Origin: Oikopleura dioica
Lineage: Eukaryota; Chordata; Appendicularia; Copelata; Oikopleuridae
NCBI GenBank assembly: GCA_907165135.1
Contig: OU015567.1
Span: forward strand, 625,001 to 689,000
DNA length: 64,000 bases
Direction: 5' to 3'
A program made the position numbers and the translations under genes. Each line of letters starts with the position of its first letter. Position 1 is the first letter of the stretch. Shown piece after piece: positions 45,733-63,863 of the stretch. The notes under the pieces were generated by a model that did no database searches, was not told the origin of the DNA, and was given only the letters and a program-made list of their open reading frames with translations.

Positions 45733-45883
45733 TAATTTTGGCACCTTGGCCGGAATAAGAGCGTCTCACGGTGCTGAAATGATATATCGCTGGTCGAATT
45801 TCAGAAGCTCTAATCCGCCAGCACCAAATCGTTACACGCAATTTCGCCTCACATGTGGAGCCGCCACGATAACGATTACCATA
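45733..45883 (+). CDS. Candidate exon downstream of X-plus, unit 3
   Basis: Third copy of the 151-base open block, frame intact. Its donor GT has been separated from the intron by a foldback transposon inserted exactly at the exon end (element 45,886-46,530, target AGT). Confidence 0.45.
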
Positions 45884-45885
45884 GT

Positions 45886-46530
45886 GATAATTTCAAAAAA
45901 ATTTTTGCGGGTCTGAAAATCGTAAAAATTCTGAAAGTGCAGTTTTCTTCAGCTTGTTGAGACGAGTCGAATGGTGGGTCAAACTCTTGATAACTCCAAG
46001 GATTGACCGGTTAACCGGCTTGTTACCGGAAAATACGTTTCCGCTCGCCGTTTTTGTGCTAGAAATGCTAGGATGATGAATGAACCCGGAAACTGATCCT
46101 TATGGTCAGTTCTACTGTGGGCAAAAAGATATTGGTCAAATATATAGCGAAACTTTTTTTAACGATAAAAATTCTAAATGTTGTATATATTTCGTTGTTG
46201 CTGCACCTTCCTAATTTTCGGTCCCATTTTCATAAGAAAATAGAATTTTGGTGATTAGCATCTTATGGTTAGAGATATGATTCTCATTTTTTCACCCACA
46301 GAAGAACTAACTTCAAGGACCAGTTTCCCGCTTTTTTTGTCATTCTAGCATTTCTAGAACAAAAACGGCGACCGGAAATGTATTTTCCGGGAAATTGCCG
46401 GCTAACCGGTTAATCATTGGAGTCATCAAAAGTTTGACCCATCATTCGACTCGTCTCGACGAGCTCAAGAAAACTGCACTTTCAGATTTTTTATGATTTC
46501 CGGACCCGCAAAAATTTTTTTGAAATTATC
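45886..46530. mobile_element. Foldback element, about 200-bp arms, AGT target duplication
   Basis: Ends GATAATTTCAAAAAAATTTT and AAAATTTTTTTGAAATTATC. The arms also pair through GCGGGTC, GGTTAACCGG and CTAGAAATGCTAG. AGT duplicated at 45,883-45,885 and 46,531-46,533; unit 1 shows the empty site CATAGTAAGC. No coding capacity. Confidence 0.92.
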
Positions 46531-46913
46531 AGTTAGCTGAGAATGTTTCTCTCTCTGGAGAAAATCACCGGGAAAGAGAGTTTCTAGGGCAAGTTTGTTT
46601 TCTTCTCGAAATTTCGTATCTTTTCAAAATAATTTTTTTTTATTAGAAAATTGCTAAAAATCGATGATATTTATATTAAGGCGACAAAGCAGAGCTTCTT
46701 ACATTAAAAAAAAACTAAAACGAAAAAGCAAAAAACTTGGCCATCTGGAGACTATTGGAAGTTATTTTATATGATATAAGATCATTTCAATTCCAGCTGT
46801 AGGTTATCTTACATAGGGATCAATAATTAATTTCAAACTGTGTTTCTACTTGAGATTTTTTATTTGCAATGCGCGCTATTTTCAAGATTTAGTCTCTTAT
46901 TATGATTCATAAC
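46531..46913. other. Junction between unit 3 and inverted Y copy
   Basis: Homology to units 1 and 2 (GAGAATGTTTCTCTCTCT) ends at about 46,590. The rest is AT-rich without a recognised feature. This is where the tandem array stops and an inverted, diverged copy of gene Y begins. Confidence 0.5.
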
Positions 46914-47199
46914 TTATGAACAGTAGTAAGCGGGAACTTCCATTAGAAGAGGGATCAAACCCAACTCAACAGAATTTCCGATAATTCGTTTATTGATCAG
47001 TTCGTCTCCTTCGAAATCAAGTCGTTCTATAGTATAGGGGGTTCGATAGCCAGAGACGATGAAAATTGCATTTTTGATCATTATTGCAGATCCGGAAGAG
47101 ACCGCCTTAATTGATTTGATAATTTTAGGAACGAAACGAAACAAAGAAAGTGTGGAGTAGGAGAGTATAAAAAGAAAGCTTGAAAGTGTTTTTTTAAGT

Positions 47200-48130
47200 A
47201 GGGTTGCCTCATTTAGAAAATAAAATAACTAGTCATGGTTTTAAGAAGATTTTTCTCAGAATTTGAGTAAAATATAAAACGCAAATTTATTCGCTTGACT
47301 ATTTGCAAAAACTCAAAATAAATAAGCTTAAAGCTTTCGTGTGATACAGTATTATTGATCAGTGATACTTCTTTTTGCGGACTTTCTAGATTTGCACTTT
47401 CTAGCTCCATTCTTTCGATTTTTGATTCGATTCGCGGTTCATTTAAATTTTTTTTTGTTACTTTTTGGAGGTCTCCGATTTTCTCCCAATCCAATGTCTC
47501 GCTCGTGAGACGCCAAATTGAATCGAAATAATGAGTTGTACGAGGCCAATCACATCTATAATACGATCCTCCAGCAAGCAAAAGGTTCCCACTGGGAAGG
47601 CTTACCAAAACATGATGCGAAATATGTCTTAAAAGGGTGAAAATAAATAATTGATTTTAAACTACCTTTCGGGGAAGTCGGGAAGTCCTGACCAGCCAAA
47701 AGAATGAAGACTCTCCACTTTATTCCTTTCGTAACAAGAACCGTAACTAAACCGTCCGTAAGAACCTCCAACTGTTGTTGGTTTTCCTCTAAAGTAACCA
47801 AGTTTTCCTCCATGATGCGTAAATCGGGAAGAAAAGGTGGACATTGAATATTCTCCATCATGGACTTCGCATTTGTTTTTGTCGAAAACATCAAAGCAAA
47901 TTAATGCCTTTTCTCCATTTTCGATGGATAGTGCAGCTCCGCCATTGGAAAATTTATTGATTAATTGAGTCGGAATTTCCTTCCATATGCATCCTTCAAG
48001 TTTCGCCACCTTGAAAATAATTTTAGGGAATTATCTTTTTTTTTTTTACTTTTCGAAGATCCGAGTGTCCTCCAAAAGCAAACAGCTCGTTTTTGACGAT
48101 CGCATGTCGACATAAAAGATATCCGGCGAC
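47200..48130 (-). pseudogene. Kelch-repeat part of inverted gene Y
   Basis: Several kelch-like blocks in consecutive segments: LFAFGGHSDLRK, GGKLGYFRGKPTTVGGS...SFGWSGLPDFPE and LPSGNLLLAGGSYY...SIWRLTSETLDWEKIGDL. Each shows the pattern of a Gly-Gly pair, then an aromatic, then a Trp about 10 residues later, typical of beta-propeller blades. The corresponding blocks in unit 1 (11,400-11,900 and 13,120-13,420) contain stops. This supports a propeller C-terminal half for the family. Confidence 0.65.
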
Positions 48131-48508
48131 ACAATTGCTGCGTTGCTCGTTTTCGAACCATCCATTCTTTTGTTATGTATTCGCCCATAACCAAAATTGC
48201 CCTTTCATAATTGTGAATAAATCTTTTCATTTTTGTAAAACTATCGAATTTAAAAATCCGTATTTTTTCGTTTCCGACAAATTTGAGGCCGTCAATTTTG
48301 AATCTTAAGGTATTTTTGTATGTCTGCAAATTCTATTATTGCTCAGTAATACGGATCTTATCAAAAACTTATTCTTATATATTACTGTCCCTCGTTTACT
48401 TCTAAAACATATGAATCATTCAAGTCCGATGATTTGAAATATAATTCCCATTCCGACAATTTTGTTACATTCGCCCGGAAGAATAACCGTTCTTCTAAGT
48501 AATCAGAA

Positions 48509-49042
48509 CAGAGTTGCAAATTTGCTGAGCTGAGTGAGCTGAGCTGAGTGAGCTGAACTGGCTGAGTGAGCTGAGCAGTCGCTCAGCTCAGCTCAGCTCA
48601 CTGATTTTCGAAAATGGATTTATCTGCTCAGCTCAGACAATAATCACTCAGCTCAGCTCAGCTCAATTATTCTCGAACATGATCTGTTATGCTCAGCTCA
48701 GCTCAGACAAGTATCATTCAGCTCAGCTCAGACAAGTATCATTCAGCTCAGCTCAGCTCAGCTCAATGATTTTAACACAATTTCACTACTAAAAAACAGT
48801 AAAAATTGGCTCAAATGTGCTCACTCAGCTCAGCTCAGCTCTAATTAGGGTCTGCTCAGCTCAGCTCAACTACCTTAAACAAGGTCTGCTCAGCTCAGCT
48901 CAGCTCAATGACCTCTGAAAATGGCCAGCTCAGCTCAGGTCAGCTCAGTGAGCTCCGAAATAAGCCAGCTCAGCTCAGCTCAGAGAATTTCTCACTCAGC
49001 TCAGCTCAGCTCAGCGAAAATAAAGCCAAATTTGCAACTCTG
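48509..49042. mobile_element. hAT-like MITE with CAGCTC words, in inverted gene Y
   Basis: Independent insertion of the same family: perfect ends CAGAGTTGCAAATTTGC / GCAACTCTG and a perfect 8-bp duplication AATCAGAA at 48,501-48,508 and 49,043-49,050. It splits a coding exon of the minus-strand Y gene. Confidence 0.95.
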
Positions 49043-50217
49043 AATCAGAATCTATCCAATAAGAATAATTATCATAAGCTCCAAAAGAAAGCAGAGAACT
49101 CCCATCGAAAAAGCTACACTCCATAATTTTTGTTTCTTCGAAAATGCCTTCTTCCTCCGAAGCGATTATTTTGAATATAAAGCTCTCGGTTTGATTGAAT
49201 TTCATTTCAAGAGTTGAAATGTGATTCAACTCTCCAAGAGAAGTAAAAAATTTATCCGGAATGATTGTTTCTCGGCCAAAACTCGGAGGGTAGCGTTGTT
49301 GGGAAACAGCGTTTTTGACGAAACCAGGAAAAACGTTGTCGTGAAATGAAAAAGAGGGATTGCTCGTGACGTGCATTTGTTTATTCGATGGCTGCTTCAC
49401 AAACTCGAGCTCGATTATGTCTTTTTGAAGAATTTGAAAAATTCATTTTAATTTTTTAATTAAGAAAACATTAAATTAAATCCTTTCCAAAAAAAAACTT
49501 GACTTCAAACGAAAAATCAAAAATATAATTATGAATAAAGATTCTCTCATCGTGAACTATGCCGTTTCCAAAGTATTCGCACTCGTCATTGTTATAGCCC
49601 GATGGACCAGTGTACCAGCCATCGGAAGCGAACAATTTTGAATAACAAACGGATTTTTCATCAAAAGTATCTTCATATTTTGCAAGCGAACCGATCCACT
49701 CGCGGCCAAGACTCAAGAATTTTCCTTCTTCCTCGAGCAGCACAGAATAAAGCGTGTTTGAGAGAGCAATACTTCTTGCCACTATCATCAAAAGAAATTT
49801 ATCTACGTCGATCTTTCTTGGGTCAAAAATGAACATGTCTTCAACTTAAAGTTTGCATAGACCCATTCCAGAGGAACCACGTGGACAGGATCAAGTTCTG
49901 CTAGTTCCACTGGAAGACGAAAATCGCCCTTTTTCCATCCTTTTTCTAATTCCTCCTGTTTTCGTATTCTGTTCAGAGCGATCGTTGTCGACAACTTAAT
50001 ATAATGATCCCCCAGCTTGATGCTCATCAAGTAAAAAACTCCCTTGAAGCTGATCGATGAAACTTTCCCGCTTATGTGATTGCTGGCTATGTAACCTTGA
50101 GCTTCTTCAAAACGATTGAGATTATAATCCGGAGCGTAGAAGAAGCACTTGTCCTCTCGTCCAGTTGGACGGCTTGAAATGGTCAAAATTGTCGCTCGCC
50201 CATTCATTGTTTTTTAA

Positions 50218-50502
50218 GGACCCCCCGGTAATGGATTCTACGGATAAAAAAAAAGATTTCGAGGCTTCATTTTTGGGGGTCTATTTCGACTCCTTCACCC
50301 CTAAAATCGCATTTGAAAATTGGACTTTTCGTCGGAAAATGACGAATTTGCCCTAATTTTGCCAAAAATATTGATTTTTCTTGGTCTAAAATTGCTCTTA
50401 TCAAGTTTTTGAAGCAAGTTAACTCTGAGGACGCAATAAAAACCAAAAATATGGTGTTTTGAAAATTTTCCATTTTTCGAAGAAAAGAGCTGACGGGGGT
50501 CC
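50218..50502. mobile_element. TTAA-flanked 285-bp MITE
   Basis: Ends GGACCCCCCGG and GACGGGGGTCC, flanked by TTAA at 50,214-50,217 and 50,503-50,506. Intact relative of the relics at 3,890-4,099 and 10,183-10,720. It lies in an intron of the inverted Y gene. Confidence 0.9.
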
Positions 50503-51923
50503 TTAAACAGTCTCATTTTTTTGACCTTTTACAAATGACAATCACTGGAAAAACTTTTCTGTCATTTTGCTTTAATAAAATTTCGATTGAATGAGTCCCG
50601 ATCGAGGATCCAAAATGGAAAACAAAGAAGCCGCTGTAAATATGGAAGAAAGCTACGAATGATATAATAACCTACAGATTTTTGCGTCGATTGGATATAA
50701 ATATTGGGGCAGTGCCACGCTCTGTTAATCTGATGAAGTTTCCCAGTGCATCGACTAAATAGTGTTCGCCATTGAGGAAAGTAGCGCCGGTAGACTTTCA
50801 AGATTTTTCGAAAAATCAGTTTTTAACCCCAAAATTTTGAATTTTCGAGAAAAACGTTCATAAGGAAATAAATAATCTGAAGCATTATTTTGTTTGGTTT
50901 TTCCATAAAAATCGGAAAAGATTATCTGAAACTTTTGTTTTTGTAACAACTCTCGATCTTCCAAGCGGCCAGTTATAAGCTCAATATCACCATTTGAACT
51001 AAAGATCTCTTCGTCCGATATTTCCGTGTTTATCGCGCTTTTTCTTAAATCGAAAACGGGAGTCATTTTCTGTCGCGATTCAACCTTCTCGCACACGTAA
51101 TAAGGACAGGGGCATCCTTTTGGACAATTTTTCTGAAATGGGCAAATTTCTCCAGATCCCTCCGAAGCTCTTGTCAATCGAAAACACATCGACTCACAGG
51201 GCGTGATGGGGTAAGTCCTCGTTGATTCCAAAACAAGCGTTTCCGAGCAGAGATGTCGGCAGATTTTTGGTCGTAAAACTGTTTCTTCTGACAGCGTCGG
51301 AGATTCACTTCGTTTTCCTCTTCGGAAAAGTCAAGCGGCGCAGGTTTGGCGCGTTCGATCAGAGAAACCGGTTCCGGGAGGATAAATTCTTGAGTTTCAA
51401 AGCATAGCTTCATCAAATGCCCGCAGTAGTCCATTTCGGCGATTCGAACGCATTCCTTGTAATTTCGATTGCAAGTCGAAGTCAGAAAAGTCGTCACCGC
51501 GCGGGATTTCTTCAGAGAATGCAAATTCGCTTGAAATGTTTTGGATAATGACAAAATAAAAAGATACCTAACAGCATCACAGTTATCCAAAACAGCGAGC
51601 CAATACTTAGATAGGAGCCCATTTGAAGCATGGTCGAAAATCCGTGCTTGGCAAAGCTCAATTGCGCGGACACTTTTTTCTTCCATGTCTTCTCTGTTTT
51701 CAATTTTTGGATGTGATGCTTTTGAGTGTGAATGCTTCGGGTCGTCAAGACTTTTTCCGGAAACAAGTAAACTTTCTTTCCCCTTTTCCTCAATACGCCG
51801 ATGCAGTCGCAATCAAGACACTTTTATAAAATAATCTTCTTTTTTAGCAAAAGTTTAGTTACCTGAATTTTTGCTCGAAAACAAAGTTTTTTCTTTCTCT
51901 TTTTTGCTTCTTCGATAACCATA

Positions 51924-52287
51924 GCGAGTTATCTCTTATAGAGAAAAAAGGACTATTTTGAAGGAAAAACGAAAAAGCGCTTGTTGATAAAAGTCCTCGT
52001 CAGTGGTACTTGTTTGAGACTTTGACAGTTTGAATTCCGTCTTTCTTCTTTTTGAATGTCAGAAGCTCTGACACAACATAGTGAAATTAAAAAAAATTTC
52101 TAGCGAAATCGTCGCAAAAAAAACTCTCGAATCTCTAGTTCCTGGAATAAGCAAAAAGTCTCTAGATGGCGAAGCTTGACCGGCATTATTCTCATTTTGG
52201 CCTCACTCGTTTCATATTTTATCCCCGTTTTTTTGCAGTTGAAAAAAGTCGACAAATTTAAAGAGAAAAGAAGCAGTGCCTCAGAAG
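51924..52287. promoter_or_regulatory. Upstream region of the Na+/K+-ATPase gene
   Basis: Spacer between the inverted Y gene and the ATPase start codon. TTTTTTTGCAG ending at 52,238 is a strong 3' splice site 49 bases before the ATG. No matching donor was seen nearby, so it is a candidate spliced-leader acceptor (trans-splicing is known in larvaceans) or the end of a 5' UTR intron. Confidence 0.45.
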
Positions 52288-55828
<3,541 letters not shown>

Positions 55829-55884
55829 ACTAACCGATTAACTGTTTTTATAATTTGTTTTATAATGTTAGAATTTCCTGTGTA

Positions 55885-55890
55885 AATAAA
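55885..55890 (+). terminator. Polyadenylation signal AATAAA of the ATPase gene
   Basis: AATAAA 57 bases after the TAA stop of the ATPase coding region, the expected spacing for a short 3' UTR. Confidence 0.7.
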
Positions 55891-56421
55891 GATCTTGACG
55901 AAAGAAACCAAATGAGAAGAAGAATTTTTGAATCCTTCTTTTTCTTTGTTTTAAGTGAATAGTTACTGTATTGTATTTTGGCATGAGAGATCAGCGCAGT
56001 TGAAGAACACCGAAATGGAGTGAGCAGTTTCTGTTTAAAAATAGTGACTGAGGAATGAAAAAATAAGCAGTTCTTATCCTTCTGGGAAGTGAGTATGTAC
56101 AGCTTGAAAAGAGGAAGGATGAATGATTATTGCTAGGTGGTGGAAATAGAAACTTAGAATAGTATTCGGCTGAGAAGGTAAAACTTGTCGGCTAGACCGG
56201 TGATTTTAACCTGTTTACGCGTCACGACCATTTCTAGGGCCGATTTCCTTTTTGGCCATAAATTGGTCGATATGCGCAGACAGGTTAAATTAGATATAAA
56301 AAGGCGAGTGAAGAGAGCAAATGTACAAAGTATGGCGTTTTATCAGGATCCTCATTCTACATTTTTAAGGGTCTGAAAGTATATAAATAAAAAGTGTCGA
56401 TTTGTTCTATTTTTCTTCATG
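55891..56421. other. Convergent intergenic region
   Basis: Lies between the 3' end of the ATPase gene (+) and the lipase stop codon (-). Contains no gene. A palindrome-like pair AACCTGTTTACGC / GCGCAGACAGGTT at 56,208-56,287 may be a small inverted-repeat element. Confidence 0.4.
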
Positions 56422-58264
56422 TCAGTTGTCTGCTTTTTGAACAGGCGGGCTCAAGCTTATGCGTTCCTCCGCGTAGACGGTCGAATCGGCGAATTGCTCA
56501 ACGTCGGGAAGTGCTCCTTCTTGCCTGTTGCCGCGTTGCTTGACACAGTGAAGCACGGAGAGGGTCATGGAAACGAGGATAAGGAGGGGGATGAAGATTG
56601 AAGTTGAACGCACGGCTACTTCGGCTTCGTTTCTAAATTTAAATCAATGTCTGGTAATATCTGGTTATCTTACCTGGGTTGTAGGCCTTGAACATGGGTT
56701 GTATTGAAATAATAAAATCTTTTCGTTTTCGTCGGAATCGCATGATATCCGAGGAAATTCTTGTGTCTCTTCGTCTCTGGGCAATTTTCGTAGCTGATTT
56801 CAGTCGTGGAAGTGTTCTTTGGGCATAGATTTGTGACTTCGATAGGCTTGGAAATTGAAACGCGCCACAGATCGTGCGCCAGGCGATGGGAACACTTGGA
56901 GAATTGATCGAGAAGGTCGAATTTTTGGCAGCCGGATTGGGTGCGGCCGCCGTCAGGCCAGATGTCCAAGTGGCCGATGTTTTCGAAGACGCCGAAGCCA
57001 AATGCGTTTGTGTGGATCACTGAGGAACGGATGAAAAGCTGCTTCGAAGAATGCTAAAGCAATGAAAAACTTACCAGAAACAAACTTAGCGTCCGTTGGA
57101 TCGAGTCTGGAATCAACTGGAGCCGCTTGATCCTTGAAAATCTCCACTTGTACCGGCTTGTCTTCATAAAACTGAGCTAAAAACGAAAAATGATCTCATT
57201 GCGTCTCTTTGTTTGATTTTACCTTGAAATTCTTTGAACCAAGCTTTGATATCAAAGTTCTCAAATCCTTCGCTCCAGGAAGAAAAGCTCGATGAAGAAT
57301 CGCTTGAATTGTCTTCTGGCGCGAGGGTGGTTGTAGAAGGCTGAAGCGGCTCAGGCTTACTGTATAATTTGAAGGCTTCGTCGCTGATGAAATATGGACC
57401 AGCCGGATCAAGTCCGTCGATTCGGTCGACTTCGAAGCTGCCGTTCGAGATGGTGCGGAGCCAGAAGCCTGCCTGGCCGCAGACGTGGGAGCCAAGGCTG
57501 TGGCCGACCAGGTGAATCTTCAGCGAGGGGTTTTTGAGCTTTACGTCGTAGAGAAATTTACCCAAAAGGCGGCCCGCAACTAAATCTACCTCAAAAAGAG
57601 CTTTTTAACTAACTTTACCTTGCGTATTTGTCGCAGCTCTTCCATAGTTCCAAAAGTCCTCAGCACCATTACTCCAGTCGAACTCCAAAACGCTCGGAGG
57701 TCGAGAAAGGTTGAAGAGATCAGCTCTAGCAGGCTCAGTCCACCGGGTCGTTTCACCGTTGTCCATTGAATCGACGAAACCGTGGGTAAAGACGACCAGT
57801 TTCTCGGGAAAGTCCGTTTTTTGAATAAATTTTTCAGTGCCGTTTGTCCAGTAATCGCTTTTTGAAAGGATATTTATAAAGAAAAGAACTGACAGCTGCG
57901 CTCGGCGACCTGTGTAGATACCTGAGTCAGGGTTTGTTAAACCTGTAGGACCCAGTCTCAGATCGCCGTGCTCAGACTGACAGTATTCAAGACTGTATCT
58001 AAATCCTTTCCTAAGAACTTCATACTTCTGCGTTTCGTTTTGCCTTTCCTTCGTATAATAGAAAAACTTGGGCTGGATCACTTTGGGACTGTCAGGTTCA
58101 CACTTCCAGAAGCTAGAATCGAACGAGCCGATTCCAAACTCCGAGAAGTCGACTGTCCCATTCCACTCGCAGAATAATCGCTCGGCAGTGTCGAGGACAT
58201 TTCGCGAAGTGAGACAACTCAGGCAGAGAGCAGGCAGGAGCGAGAACTCGAGCCAGGGACGCAT
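56422..58264 (-). CDS. Pancreatic-lipase-family protein with C-terminal membrane anchor
   Basis: Secretory-pathway triacylglycerol or phospholipid lipase of the PNLIP superfamily. Five exons: 57,619-58,264; 57,223-57,579; 57,075-57,176; 56,674-57,019; 56,422-56,632. Total 553 residues; all introns are GT-AG. An N-terminal signal peptide (MRPWLEFSLLPALCLSCL) is followed by VVFTHGF (oxyanion region), GHSLGSH (nucleophile Ser about 243), DGLDPAGP (Asp about 273) and KCSHRLAHD (His about 413), so the catalytic triad is complete. A Ser/Thr-rich insert of about 40 residues follows DPAGP where lid and loop regions vary. Exon 5 adds a hydrophobic helix (about residues 494-513) and a short tail, unusual in secreted lipases. 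Start chosen at ATG 58,264 just before the signal peptide. Confidence 0.94.
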
Positions 58265-58579
58265 CGTCACGTGAAATTAGGACAAATCATTTCTGAAAAG
58301 AAAACAGGGGTTATTTTTAACATTCCAAATTGAAGCTAATAAATAAGCACAGAGAGTGATAATAAAGTCCTAATATCCCGCACTCGAAAATCTCTACTGA
58401 AACCTGAGTCAGGGTTCTGAAACGCGATTGTCGATTTTATAAATTATGATTTGACATAAAAAATAATCGCAATTGTTTCTCAAGGTGCGCAATCACAGCT
58501 CACAAGTGGGCCTGGTGATTGACGACAGTGTATCATCACGAAATCTATCAAATTTTTGATAAAAGTAACTGCTTTTCGG
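58265..58579. other. Upstream region of lipase gene
   Basis: AT-rich, no gene. Contains CCTGAGTCAGG at 58,403-58,413, one of five copies of this palindrome between 57.9 and 62.8 kb. Confidence 0.4.
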
Positions 58580-59023
58580 GGGTGACGGCGGGAGTGAGTC
58601 TTTGTAAAGATTGAGTCTTTTTGTAAAGACTCATTCCCGCCGTCACCGCGCGGTATCGGCGGGAGTGTGTCTTTGTTCTAGAAACTTTTTCAACTTGAAA
58701 ATATAGTCGAAGCGGTAAACGTATAACCCGTTTTATCAATGAATTTTCTCTAAGACAAGCGCGGAGCGCACAAACGGTCAGAAAATGGTTTGAAATGTCA
58801 TTTTCAAGTTGACTTTTAGGTTATTCCTTCATGTTAAATAAGGAACTGATGAATAGAAATGATTCAGAAGAGACAACAAATTTTTTTCTAGAGACGTAAA
58901 CAATTGCTCGAAAAAGACTCAGTCTTTTATTTTTCTAAAAAAAAGACTCACTGCCCGAAGAAAAAGACTGAGTCTTTGCGCGAAGACTCAGTCTTTACAA
59001 AGACTCACTCCCGCCGTCAACCC
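58580..59023. mobile_element. 444-bp MITE with GGGTGACGGCGGGAG ends
   Basis: Ends GGGTGACGGCGGGAGTGAG and CTCACTCCCGCCGTCAACCC, flanked by TTTTCGG at 58,573-58,579 and 59,024-59,030. Both ends carry several AAGACTCA/TGAGTCTT words, and a second internal GACGGCGGGA hairpin lies at 58,580-58,650. No coding capacity. Confidence 0.9.
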
Positions 59024-59030
59024 TTTTCGG

Positions 59031-59840
59031 ACATCATTATTCTCTATCTATCTTTATGTCTTCTCTATCTTTTTTGCTTCAGTTGAACATTCCTTCCTAC
59101 ACTCTCATACTGTACAAATTAACTTTTACGATCGAATGAAAAAAATCAGACAAAAGCTTGGCTAAACAGATCTTTTTCTCCAAGATAAGTAAAATCATCA
59201 TGAGTGTGCTTGTAGGAATTACCCTCTAAAAGAAAATGAGTCTGCAAGTTTTTGCAACATCTTTTCTGTTCTCTCAATTTGAAAAGGGTTGACATTGGAT
59301 TGGCCCTCTCTCTCTCTTTCGATTTGAATGGCAATCACGCCATATCACCTCAAAATGGTGCCACAAAAAGGAATAATCGATTTATTTCGAAAAGCAAAAA
59401 TATTTCGCAAAAGAACCCATAACGGCTGAAATTGAACAACTCCTGAATCGATGAAAAAAATAAATTCTTTGAAAATTTTCTCTGTTGAAAAAAAATGAAT
59501 TCAAATGATCCTCGTGGTTGTATTTTTCCTCTCCTAAAAGAGCCCTGTCACTCAAAATAGCCGATTAGGTGGCCACAGATCACTCGGCTTAATCTAATTT
59601 TTGTGCTTTGTGTTTTCAACCTCTGTGGTCTCCTACTGCTGTATTTGCCCGGATGGGCTTGAAAACCACATGGGCAAAGGGGATCATCCGCTTGGGAAAC
59701 GGGATTAAAACAATAGGACAGATTTAATTAAATATTCTTCCCCTGGGAGCACCAAATCAAACGAAATCTCCCGAAATCAAGCTTATTCGGAAATTCGTTG
59801 AAAATAAAAAATGCATGAATTTCAAGATAAAGAATATTTT
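59031..59840. other. Intergenic region between NVL 3' end and lipase 5' end
   Basis: AT-rich sequence without a convincing gene. Nothing recognised beyond homopolymers. Confidence 0.5.
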
Positions 59841-63165
<3,325 letters not shown>

Positions 63166-63270
63166 CTATAAAAGTCTTAATAGGTATCATCATGATACTA
63201 TCATGTTATAGACGATCATCTAATAATCACTCATCAAGTCGATATTATTTGATATTTTATCATTTACAAA

Positions 63271-63863
63271 GACGCGCTTTTTTTAAGGTGGGCCAAGTTA
63301 TTTCTTCCACTTTTTCATTTTAATACCCGGACCACCATATATAATTCGAATCAGCGAAAAAAATCTCGAAACTTGACCTTTTTATTTTCTCGAAAATCAC
63401 TTCCGGTTGCGATTCTAGAGCCGGAAGTTGAATAAATTTAGGAGTTACGGTAAAGTGTGACCTATCAAATTGATGCTCAGAAGATTCGGAGTCGTTTCAT
63501 CATCAATTCACTAGAAAAAACAATCCCAATCTCGATCAAACCGACCGGTAAAACTATGAAAAGAGGCATAAATTGATGATTTTTTTTTCTATTTTTACCG
63601 GCTGGTATGACCGCGGTTTGCTAAAATTCCTTCTTTATATGAATAAAGATGTTCTAAGCTTCAATTTGATATGCTAAATATATGCTATTCACATAAATTT
63701 CGGCAACTTCCGGCTCTAGAATCGCGACCGGAAGTGATTTTCGAGAAACAAAAAAGGTCAAATTACGAGATTTTTTTCACTGATTCTAAATATATATAGT
63801 TATCCGGGTATTAAAATGAAAAAGTGGGAGAAATAACTTGGCCCACCTTAAAAAAAGCGCGTC
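63271..63863. mobile_element. Foldback element GACGCGC family, 3-bp target duplication
   Basis: Ends GACGCGCTTTTTTTAAGGTG and CACCTTAAAAAAAGCGCGTC with long arms that pair through GGCCAAGTTATTTC and CTAGAGCCGGAAGT. Flanked by AAA on both sides. Same family as 18,038-18,626. It lies in the 5' flank or an intron of NVL. Confidence 0.92.

Larger units (their letters stand above)
33256..46560. repeat. Segmental tandem duplication, unit 3 (truncated, interrupted)
   Basis: Third copy. It contains X-minus and X-plus, but the divergent promoter region between them is split by a 9.66-kb LTR element at 34,058-43,716. Homology to the other units resumes at 43,717. It continues through X-plus to about 46,590, past a 645-bp foldback element, and then stops before gene Y. 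It shares the hAT-like insertion at exactly the same target as unit 2, so units 2 and 3 share a more recent ancestor with each other than with unit 1, unless unit 1 lost the element precisely. Confidence 0.93.
46914..51820 (-). pseudogene. Gene Y, diverged inverted copy, interrupted
   Basis: Diverged homolog of gene Y on the minus strand. Exon 51,568-51,820 reads CLDCDCIGVLRKRGKK and holds a TM segment SLFWITVMLLG; it joins by a GT-AG intron (51,530-51,567) to 51,529. The Cys-rich exon shows CNRNYKEC, CESMC and GCPCPYYVC. Other exons: about 50,640-50,775, 50,560-50,640, 49,830-50,207, 49,471-49,830 and 49,050-49,430. Kelch blocks at 47,200-48,330 include AGGSYY and GGKLGYFRGKPTTVGGS. The last block ends at a stop at 46,914. 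Damage: a frame offset near 51,280, a 534-bp hAT-like element inside an exon at 48,509-49,042, and a TTAA MITE in an intron. An N-terminal exon upstream (about 51,863-51,923) is likely but its start codon is out of frame. Confidence 0.7.

Noticed and set aside
48908-49126. Open frame rich in Gln-Leu-Ser
   Set aside because: Translation of CAGCTC words inside the hAT-like element.
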